A stretch of DNA of 64,000 bases from Limanda limanda (lineage: Eukaryota > Chordata > Actinopteri > Pleuronectiformes > Pleuronectidae). The position numbers and the translations under genes were made by a program. Below are positions 51,086-64,000 of this stretch, one piece after another. Within the stretch, counting starts at the first letter, position 1. Each line of letters begins with the position of its first letter. The stretch covers positions 10,923,646 through 10,987,645 of the forward strand of contig NC_083649.1 of the NCBI RefSeq assembly GCF_963576545.1, given 5' to 3'. The notes beneath the pieces were generated by a model, which worked only from the letters and a program-made list of their open reading frames with translations, ran no database searches and was not told the DNA's origin.

Positions 51086-52450
51086 CACATTTCCACGAGG
51101 ATACAGAACATTTAAAGAATCATCTCACTGTGTCTGACATCAGGAAGAAAATTATGTATAGCTGATTTGAAATAGGATAGGATACAGAAATCATTTGAAT
51201 GCTGAAAAAAACTGTACAGAAAATAATTGTGCATTATTTCATTATAAAACCACTGTAAAATTGGTAGTCACTCTCAATCCAAAGTAAATGAAGTTCAACA
51301 AGCACCCACAGAACTCGCCCGACATTTTCAATAGAAAAAATACTCTCGCGGTACGACATTCCACTCACAAATTATTCCATTTTTATTATTGTCTTTATAT
51401 CCATTTTTATTATTGTCTTTCTATCCATTTACTGTCAAATCAATCATCTTTTCAATTTGTCGGATCTGATGAAAGAAGTTTGGATTATTTTGGGAGGAAA
51501 AGTAAAATCTGAGTTAGATCAACCAATAAAGCACATGGGGAGGAGATGTGAGTGGAGTATCTGCAGGGCTTCATTTAATTATATACATGGATGTATATCT
51601 AACACTGGGTCCTCCTGCTGTCAGATCGATGTTTGGAAATCTCTGCAGACCTCATTGACCTCAGAGCTGGTACCTCAGACACCTTCCAGACCCTGTGACA
51701 CTCGCGGTGCTAACACCACGACTGTCACCCCCCCTTAAGCGCTACAATGCCTACAGCCACCGGACCATTCGGTTCCTGCTGCACGAAAACAAAGACAAGA
51801 CTTGAGTGTGCTGGTTTCCATGATGCTTAATGTGTACACGTGGAAATAATCAGACGATGCTGTCGCATTACTCTCATCTGGGTGGCCAGCGCTATAAGGC
51901 CACAGCTCCAAATCGCCCTCCAGCGAAGAAGAGTGCAGGCTAGATAGTGTCGCTTTCCATTTACCGCCACACGCGCCTTCCTAAAACTAGAGAGAGGGCA
52001 TCTGTAAACATTGCCGGGGACCTTGGAATGACTGCCAGCAGGAGTTGTAATATAATTCTGATCCTAGCAGGTCGAAGAGGAAACTACAAATCCTGTTAAA
52101 AGACAATAAATGTTTGGTTGGTTGCTTCCTATTTATCCCTCTGACCTCATACGGCCACAGAGTGTCACTAAGGTCAAACCCCATGGACTAATTCAATGAA
52201 GTGAACTGTGAAGGCTTCATCTCCTATAGGACAGTATGCTGTTAATACTCATCTTTACTCATTGAGGCACCATCACTGGAGAAGGGTGACGAACTGAAAA
52301 GGAAAAAGAAGAGCTTACGAACAACTTCTGTTCAAATGCATTGGTCCAAGTGTGGCTTTGACAGAGTCGTTGAAACAGCCCTACAGTGTGCGACTGACTG
52401 ACAAACCGATATTGTATTTGCTTTGCCTGCCAGTGATGGAAAGTGCAACA
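51086..52450. other. Gene-free stretch with a 24-bp tandem duplication
   Basis: No supported gene. At 51377-51424 a 24-bp unit (CCATTTTTATTATTGTCTTT plus four bases) occurs twice, differing at one base, with a partial third copy. Confidence 0.5.
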
Positions 52451-52728
52451 AAGCACATGGCGCGCGCGAGAGAGAGAGAGGCAGAGAGAGAGAGAGAAAT
52501 AATTGTTAACTCTGCAGCCAATATCTCTGTCCCTGTCCTTTTTCTGCTCTGCTCTGCGCGCTAGCACTAATCAATGCTTGGCACTAGTCGTTTGTAGAGT
52601 CACATCCTGAGTGCCAGCGTAAGGAGACTCCAAGGTCAACGTGCAGTGCACACAGGGTTACACCACAGCTGCTCATGCACACAAACAGATGCACACACCC
52701 TAACAGGATCACTCAGGTTATAAACTGA

Positions 52729-53055
52729 TTGGCTGCACGGCCCTCTGGCTTCCCGCCCCCCCCCCTGTGCTCTGTGCTATCCATAACAGCACAGAGCGGA
52801 GACGCTTTGCATCTAGATTTTTCTATTCTGACAAAGATGTGCGTTGACATTTATCCGCTGGATGGGAGGGAGCTGCTTTGGACACAATACACACTCCAGG
52901 ATTTAGTGCCAAGTGAAAGGCTGATTGTGGGGAGTGCTGCACGGAAAGTTTTTGTGTTACCCACCTGGAACCACAAAAGTGTTTACAGAAGGGGCATGCT
53001 GGAGGTTAAGATCAATTTCACGGCTTTTGTCCGTCTCTCAAAGGTCTGCCAGTAA
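52729..53055 (+). other. Orphan 108-codon open frame followed by AATAAA
   Basis: The frame runs from 52729 to 53055, with a second ATG at 52837, ordinary composition and no recognised domain. The C-terminal half has no repeats. An AATAAA lies 43 bases after the stop (53098) and a 10-bp stem (GCTCTGTGCT/AGCACAGAGC, 52769-52797) near the 5' end. Together these are suggestive at best. It could be a lineage-specific short gene, a processed-transcript relic or chance. Confidence 0.15.
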
Positions 53056-53424
53056 TCCCTGGAACCTTTTCTACAAAGCTCTGCTAGTTTTTTCCAAATA
53101 AAGACTTTCAAACCCTGCGTCAATACGAGTGGATTTGTATCCCTTGTTATGTGGCAGACTTTGCTTTTCTAAGATGGTGGAGTCGAAGTGATAAATCCGA
53201 GTAGGTTATTTTTGTGTCAGAGGTTTGCACTTGATGTGTTGTTTGTTTCCACTCGGCCTCCCACATGAGCAGGAGCTTGTTTGTTTCCACGGCGGTTATC
53301 TTTCGCACTGGAAGTCCTCGGCTGAAACACATCAGAACCATCTGAGGGAAACAGCCCACTGGGTTTACACCCCTGATGTCCAACTGAGAGATTTTACACT
53401 ATCTTTATCTTCTAAAAATACTCG

Positions 53425-53595
53425 CCCTCCTTTCTTTATATACAGCTTTTCAGTGTTTTTCCACAATTGTGTCAGTTTTTCTCACTTTTCATTCAAAGTG
53501 TCACTACCTATTCACACAACCTGTGGAGGGAGAAGCTGTCCTTGTTGTCTAAGCAACAACAGCAGTGACACAACCCACGCTGCGACAATGCAATT
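53425..53595 (+). repeat. Dispersed ~170 bp segment, copy A
   Basis: Homologous to 56985-57150: both share TTTATATACAGCTTTTCAGT, a TTGTGTCA block, TTGTTGTCTAA(G/A)CAACA and the ACACAACC(C/G)A(C/T)GCTG block in the same order. In this copy GTTGTCTAAGCAAC also resembles an RFX X-box. Confidence 0.75.
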
Positions 53596-55315
53596 TTGAA
53601 GAAGACATGTGAATTTCATATTTAGAATTAGTCTTAACTGAGTTATTGCTTTTATACAAGTTTACTTTACAGGACAAAAATAGCTCATACAGTTATTCCA
53701 CATATCTCTTCCAGAAGTTTTATTTCATACACAAAGTCAATAAACGCAGTCATATCGCAAACTTGCTTAATGATCTGCAAAACAAAAGAAAACCTGCTGA
53801 TCTTCACTGAGCAGAGAAACTCACATACAATTGATCCCCTCCATGTTGGTCCCTCGCTCTCTCTGTGATGGGAAATTAAATAAATCCCCAATGTTTACAG
53901 ATGTTTTAAAGGAATGTAATCACATAACCGTGTAATGATTAAATTGTTTAGGCAATCGAAACTTAACTTTTATACCTGCAGCTAAATCCTGTGGGACTTT
54001 GTTTTTCCTTCCTCTGCACATCGGCGAAAATCCTGAAGGGATTATAATCTCACGAGGGGCTTTGGTTGTTGGATGATAACGAGAAACTCTTTCCATGTGT
54101 AAAATTGTTTCTGTGTGTTCTAGTGAGACGGAACAATGGGCGTACTGGCTTGAACAGTATCTCAAAGGATGGAGGTAGAGTGCTGTCGAAACATTGTGTT
54201 CTCAAAGACGGTTTCTGTCATTCCAGGTCGTTCTTATCAGATGTTTGTTAAAGTGTTCAGTTTTCTGGTGAGGTTGGTTTTAATTATTTATAAGATTCTA
54301 TGAAAAAAGGACCAAACTTGATGATTTTACTTTAAGGCATCGTGACGCTTATTTTTCAAAACATTCTGTAGATCTCAGTTTGAAAATGCTGAATGTAGGA
54401 TTCCACGATTAATGCAACACACAGATGGAGGAGAGAAATGAATATAAACTGACAAATATTTATAGACACAGGAGAACAAGAGATTAAGAGAGAGAACGGA
54501 GAGAATAAGCTATTAGGATGAGTCGTTTTATGGTTCAATAATGCAGATGCTTCTCACTAATATGACCCCTGTGGTATTTGTCTTGAAGGGCAATGAAAGA
54601 CAGGGAGATTTGAGCTGAGACTCAAATCTGCAGCATGTGGTTCTTTACCCAATTTAGGAATTAATGTGTGAAATTACCTGCTGGTTATTTGGTGAGCGGT
54701 CTCTGGACCATATTTGTACGTATTCGTCCTTGCCAGGAAGCCTGCTGCCAGCATTCATTTGTAAGAGATGCAAAGTGATTTCCCATGATACATTTTATTG
54801 AATAAACTATGAGTACATAACTGCCAGTACTACTGTTCCCTCTGATGCCGAAACTAAACCCTGCTGAACAGTTCCTCTGATAAAACATGACTTCACCAGC
54901 ACGTCACGTCACATTCCTCTCCGGGTCTTTATTTTTAGTCCCAGGCAGCTGTGTACAAATCACTGTACTGCATACAAAACATAGCAATTGTGACATTCAT
55001 AAATACGTAGTAAAGGAGCGCATGTACACAATCATATTATATATTTATGTACGTCCCTCAAGATACAGGTGACTCTTGTTCAGTAAAACTTAAAAGATAA
55101 GTAGCATAACTTAATCATTCCTGTCCTGGTTATTTTGGGGCCTGTACATGCGTGCTGGTTTGTGTGTCTGTGTGTGTGTGTGTATGTGCATGCTGCCATA
55201 TAGTTTTTATAAAGTTGGATGTCATTAAGGCTCCTCAAAAGCCGAAGTGTTTTGGTTGCATCTTGGCCGCTGACTGTAGCATAGGTCACACATCCTGTAT
55301 CCCCCATGTTATTGA
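53596..55315. other. Gene-free stretch
   Basis: AT-rich, with a short TG repeat at 55160-55184. No gene supported. Confidence 0.4.
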
Positions 55316-55319
55316 ATGG

Positions 55320-56782
<1,463 letters not shown>

Positions 56783-56984
56783 AGGGGAGTTTATGAAGCA
56801 GAGGGAGGAGGTTGCAGGACCAGTGAGAGAGTTCATGGAGGCAGCGAGGCCTTGGGCTCTGCCACAGCGGCGCAGGCATCATCATCGCAGATCAGAGGAG
56901 CTATATTTAGGACGAGTTTGATTTTCTCCTCACAGGTCTCTGCCTCTTCGCAGTCTGATTTTAATAAACAGGCCAAAGAAAAAC

Positions 56985-57150
56985 ATCCTCCTTTTCCCCC
57001 TTTTCCTCCTTTTTTTTATATACAGCTTTTCAGTTTTTTCCCCATGTTTGTGTCACAACATATTTAACTCAAAACCTGATGTGGGAGATGCCGTCTTTGT
57101 TGTCTAAACAACAGCAGCAGCAACACAACCGATGCTGTGACAGCTTCAGC
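56985..57150 (+). repeat. Dispersed ~170 bp segment, copy B
   Basis: Second copy of the segment at 53425-53595, same orientation, 3.5 kb downstream, diverged and with indels. Confidence 0.75.
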
Positions 57151-57229
57151 TCTGTGACGCATAACTACTCATAGTACTCCTCCTACATATTACTCCTTCC
57201 TGCGCCATGAGGTCAAATCCTCACCCCTG

Positions 57230-57505
57230 TCCATTCATGATTGTCGGCAGGATTAAGCAAAAAACTACACAACATATTTCCACAAGACGCCAGCCGTTGA
57301 ATTTTAGACAAAGGTGCACATTTTAATTCGAGCAGGAGTTTGAGAGGTTGCATTTTCAGTGAACAAATCATGGATCTTGGTGAACAAATCCGGCATGCTC
57401 AGGTAATTACATGTAATCTACATGTTTGCAATTTGACGTTTTAATTGAAATTAAATTGACTGCTGGAGCATGACAGAGGTATGTGCTCTACTGAGCGTCA
57501 TCTGG
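57230..57505 (+). repeat. Dispersed repeat, GGAGGTATG-type family, copy 6
   Basis: GGCAGGATTAAGCAAAAAAC at the head and CAGAGGTATGTGCTCTACTG at the tail mark a complete-length but diverged copy. Confidence 0.55.
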
Positions 57506-60474
57506 GGATGCTGACGTGATGCTCTGTGATGGTTGTAGTCTATGTCTCATTGCATGCTTTTAAAATGGCTGACGGAGGCTATAACATGTGCTGCTGACAG
57601 GTCATTGTGATGGGGGGGCTTTTCATGTGCTATTTCAGATGCCAGTTCAGAGCTGTGTGCAGGTACAACAAATCAAACCACTGTTCCAGTAGCCTCCCAG
57701 ACACAGATACAGTAATGACTGAGGTGAAGGAACTTTATTTTTAGACTGACCCACTAGATCACTTTAAAATACCTCAAAGTCTAAGGATATAAAAGTAAGA
57801 GAGTTCATTTGGTTTAATTCATCAGATGTTTCATTTTTGGAGAAAATAAAAACCGCTTAAAGGACAATTTAAAACAGAAAGAGACTGACAGCGTGCATCA
57901 TGGATGATTCTCTCATATGTGCAAAGCCATTCTCTGAAGGATTTCTTATGGAATTTAATTTTTTAACAAAGATGTCGAGTATCACACACTCAGGAGGTTT
58001 AAAAACTCACACTTTGTGTCAGCTTGCCATGAATTTCACATGAGAAAAATCCCTCTAGCACGGCAGTAAATACTGAGGTGGCAGTTCGGCCTCACATCGA
58101 TGCACGGGTGGCACTCGGTCTCTAAAAGGATCTATTTTAAGATCATGTTGTACAGTGTAAAGGATTATTACAACTGTGTTCAGCACGGACCCTCAGCTGG
58201 CGTTGTTTGTGTTGGTTTAGGTGTTGGACAAAGACATTTTAGTTCATCCTCTGGGAGACAACGGATATCTGTTTAACGGTAAGGCATCCGACGCTTCCTG
58301 AGGCCAGTCTGGGTGTCTGTCAAAACCCATACACCTAAATATTTTAGTAGAAATCTAAGACGGGGAAGGCTTCCTCCTTAACAATGTACAAATAGACTGA
58401 CATCTCCTTCCCTTGAGCCAAAACACGGTGAGCAACGCTGAGTAAAACAATTTTACTTCCATGCATTCATGATTTTATAGCCTGCTTTAAGGCATGCACT
58501 GAAGCCAGGACTTTCCCCTTGAAATTAGGTCGCTCCGGACATTGTCCAGAACTCCTGCAAACCCTGGAGTAAAAGGTCCAGCACATGTGAGAACACGACA
58601 ATTTCAAAGTGAGTTAGTTGGCGTAATGATGGTGTATCTTACCTCAGGATGAAAAAGGGTGCAATACTTGTAAAAGATGACGATGAAGATGTCAGCTTAG
58701 AGAGACAAAAACAGTTTTTGGTGAAAAGGGCCGACAATGGTGTGGATGAGCTACAAAGAAAAACGTGTGGTTTCTGCAGCTGCATTTAAACGTCAGGGCC
58801 AAACTGTGTTCATTCTGTTTTCAGAAGAATTTATCTAATGTTTCCATTGAGGTAAAGAAGGAGCGAGACATTATAATTGTGCAGCGCTGTGTCCCCTCCT
58901 CTTTTACATACATGGTGCACAGCCTAAACTGCAGCGGCGTCTTCAACCGAAGACATTCTGAAAACAAACAAATCCATCAGAGATGCCTCGCCGGCGCCGC
59001 AGTCTCCTCTTCTTCCTTATGTAACGTAGGTCCTGTCACAGGGAGTCAGCTTCAGGGGCTCGGGCTCCCACAGCAGCAGCATGGGTCTTGTTAATACTGA
59101 CCCACTTTAATGGGCAGGCGACAGGGATGATGGCGGGATGATGTCTGCCTGGTTCGCTTGCTGACTGGCTGCTCCTTGATGGCTGAATGTCTGAGCAGTG
59201 AACTTCCTGTTTGACTGGTGGACTGGCTGGATGTGCAATGAATGAGTATTTTAATGATGTCGCACCTTCAATCGATTTCTGGTTAAAAACAAGCCGTTGC
59301 AGCAGGAAGAGGAAAATATAGAACCCCTTATTATTTATGTGTTGCTGTCATACACCTCAAACTTCAGAGTCTGCTTCCGCATAATAATAACGTTGATATA
59401 TTGATAATGAATAATACCTTATACAACAAACAGCAAGGTTATTGATTTAAAAGCTGGAAGAATCCTTGATGTCCCAAAACAAAATAAAAATGATGAATGA
59501 AATGTTCAAGATTCCGTCAGATTGGGTAGGGATGCAATTGAGACATGGGAAGACTGAGCCTAAAATAAAATGTATTTATGTCAATGAATGGCTCTACATC
59601 ATCGTTGTTTTATTGTATTGTATGTTTGTGGCAGGTCGTCCTCTACTGGGAAAATAATAAATCTGCTCTAAGGTTTGCTGCACTGCTCTGTTGCAAGGAA
59701 AAGTGCAATAGAAAATAAAATATTTTAGTATGAAAGGAGATATAGAAACTGAAATAGCTGCGTGGAGGGAAATGTCATCTCACTATGAGTGTAATGATTT
59801 TTTGTCTGACTACAGTAGCAGCTCGTATTGACTGATGAAGAAAATTTGCTGTGCTACTGCAGGAGCTGGATGTCTTGCTGCTCAGCTTCTACACACATGG
59901 CTGCCACACTGTGTTGTCTTGTGTTTTCCCCTCTGCATGATTTGTGAATGGGATTAGCTGCCTACTGGCTAATTGACTGAATGACTCACTGACCACAGCT
60001 CTCGCAGGTTCAGTGGGAGTTTAAAATTGGCAAACGTGTTATTTTCAACGTGCCTGTTTTCGGCTGAAGACAGAAATAAGCCGGGTTTTCCATCATTTGT
60101 CTTGTCTCAATACCACTAGCTGGCCTATTGATCGACAAATTGATTGCCTCATTGGATGGCTGGATTGTCCGACTGGCCCGATTTTCAGGCTTCGACGTCG
60201 CTCCCCATTAGCAGCGGTGTCAACAAATGTACGATTTATGACTTTGTCCACCTGGTAATAATGGAGAGCCGCTTGTTTGGTGAAACGCGGTGACATGACA
60301 GCTGCCACAACACTGGCTGGTGGACATGAAGACGGCGCGAGGGGACGGACTGTGCGTGGGAAAGCAACAGAGTGGAAAGGACTTAAAGGGAGTAGAGCAG
60401 AGCTGAGAGGGCGAGAGGAGGGGAAGGCTGGAGCGGTGGGGAGGGGAGGAGGGTGACAGAGCGAGCCAGGGTAT

Positions 60475-60475
<1 letters not shown>
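57506..60475. other. Gene-free stretch
   Basis: No supported gene. The 109-codon frame at 58765-59094 and the minus-strand frame at 60093-60551 have no recognisable domain. Confidence 0.4.
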
Positions 60476-60510
<35 letters not shown>

Positions 60511-60697
60511 CAGACAGAGAGAGGGAGGAAAGAGAAGAGAGAGATGTTCATGATTAGCCACCGAACAACTTCTCTCTCTCACTTCCTTTCACCAAATGCA
60601 TCAACAGATTGTCTCACTGCATCAAAATAGCATTATTATACTGCTGCTGACAGAACTGTCTTCTTGACATGTCCATACACACACACACATACACACA

Positions 60698-60735
<38 letters not shown>
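60476..60735. repeat. TG (60478-60509) and CA (60676-60735) microsatellites, inverted
   Basis: Two mutually inverted dinucleotide tracts about 165 bp apart; the second has CATA interruptions. Confidence 0.93.
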
Positions 60736-60736
<1 letters not shown>

Positions 60737-61500
60737 CACTGCAGCAATTCAACATTTGCACTGCACCGACATTTCAATGATTCATGCATTTCACAGAAGT
60801 CCTAAATGAATCCATCAAGCCTGAAAAATTTATAATTGTATTGCTATGTAATATTTAAATAATATTACAATACCTGATTTTCTCTGTTTAAGATTAAAAT
60901 AAATTAGATAAATTAGATATTCAAGCCTAGTGTTCAGCTTTAAACCCATACAGACTGACCTGCAGCCGTGTTGTGTTTTTCCCAGTCTAATTCCATCACA
61001 GCCCAGTTAATGTTCATCATCCCTGCAGTGAGCAAACAAAGCCTGTGTGGGACAATGAATTTACCTGCTTGTTTTTTTTACCAGCCCTCTTTTATTATCT
61101 CTATATTTTAGTTGGCAACCAGCAATTTGCTTTCCTCTCCTGACAGACGTGATGGTGCTTGAACAATTTAATTGCTATTAAAATGTGCACTTTATTCTTT
61201 ATAATTAACTTTAGCAACCAATTACTGTTTATATGTGTGTTCTTTGTTTTGAATCTCTTTGTTGCTTATTATCATGTTTTTGTGTGTGTGTGTCCCTGGC
61301 TGAACATTTTGGCTAAGACAGGCATGCCTCAGTGACAGTGTCTGCATTTGGTGACCCTAAAGTTAACTTTTGTTGTTTATCTGATAGTTGTTCATGACCC
61401 TTACAAATTAGAATAATATATATATATATATTTTAGTAGAAATTCAATGTTTTTATGTCTTGTTACCTATAATGTTCACCTGGTTAATGCCTGTGCTGCT
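60736..61500. other. Gene-free AT-rich stretch
   Basis: No gene supported; a TA repeat at 61416-61431. Confidence 0.4.
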
Positions 61501-61508
61501 CAGTTGTA

Positions 61509-61518
61509 GACACACACA

Positions 61519-61566
<48 letters not shown>

Positions 61567-61942
61567 TATACACATGCAGTCCACAAAACAAACTGTTGTG
61601 AAGCATGACTGTGCAGCACTCGGTCCGTCCCATGGAAATATCTGATTTGGTTTGGAGAGAGATGGCGCTGCCCGGTTATAAATAGTTCTCCCCTAAAAGC
61701 TAAAAAACACTATCTGCTATTGATTAGCTGTCAGCACATGTTAAAGCTCACTGTCGCTGGTCACACAGGCTGTCCTGGTACGCTGAGCCACACACACACA
61801 CACACACACACGAGTGCGTGCGGAGAGAGCGAGAAAGCGAGAGACAGTCATGTTAAAAAAAATGTAGGCACATACGCTATTCTATTCAATGTTTTCACTC
61901 TGTCTCTCTGTAACACACATGGTGACACACACACACACACAC
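61509..61942. repeat. Cluster of CA microsatellites
   Basis: CA tracts at 61509-61577 (with TATA interruptions), 61791-61811 and 61926-61942. Confidence 0.93.
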
Positions 61943-62063
61943 ATGCAAACACATAAAATATGCACACAAACACATATGAACACCTGTTCCATGCAGAAAT
62001 ATAAATACATACAGAATTCATAGAGTCTCTCAAACTCTTACACACATATCTACATTCATAGAT

Positions 62064-64000
<1,937 letters not shown>

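Noticed and set aside
52450..52498. CGCGCGCGAGAGAG low-complexity block as a regulatory CpG site
   Set aside because: Too short, part of a GA simple repeat.
60093..60551. 152-codon minus-strand frame
   Set aside because: Includes a His-Thr run from a microsatellite and a Pro/Ser-rich low-complexity part; nothing recognised.

Overview
The window looks like one piece of a teleost fish nuclear genome, most likely a percomorph. The evidence is an intact intronless dopamine D1-type receptor gene whose protein, as far as I remember it, is close to the pufferfish D1 receptor, plus many dispersed repeats whose wording is typical of fish genomes and a very high load of CA/TG, GA and GATA/ATCT microsatellites. 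No bacterial, plasmid, phage or CRISPR features were seen.

Layout. 1-7.2 kb: gene-free DNA with old dispersed repeats, a long CA tract and a ~400 bp GATA array. 7.2-10.6 kb: the upstream flank of the receptor gene. It holds a perfect 53-bp inverted repeat set between microsatellites, a 239-nt uninterrupted purine tract, CpG-rich blocks (about 8.34-8.47 and 9.03-9.56 kb) that are the best promoter/5'UTR candidates, and a strong splice-acceptor-like tract 14-20 bases before the start codon. 10,641-12,032: drd1, 463 codons, complete. 12.03-16.3 kb: probable 3'UTR and downstream flank with several poly(A) signals. 16.3-64 kb: about 48 kb in which I cannot support any protein-coding or RNA gene. 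It contains LINE reverse-transcriptase remnants (38.3, 39.0, 50.8 kb), SINE-like copies (18.8, 27.5, 28.1 kb), several copies of a dispersed family with a GGAGGTATG-type end, a perfect 26-bp hairpin (24.7 kb), a four-unit telomere-like repeat (17.8 kb), a pair of homologous ~170 bp segments (53.4 and 57.0 kb), and a ~1 kb higher-order ATCT/ATCC array (55.3-56.4 kb).

Functionally there is one gene and its surroundings. The long gene-poor flank would fit a regulatory landscape for a brain-expressed receptor, but that is inference. I found no sign of a new multi-gene system. The most unusual items are structural: the microsatellite-anchored inverted repeat and purine tract upstream of drd1, the perfect hairpin at 24.7 kb, and the higher-order tetranucleotide array.
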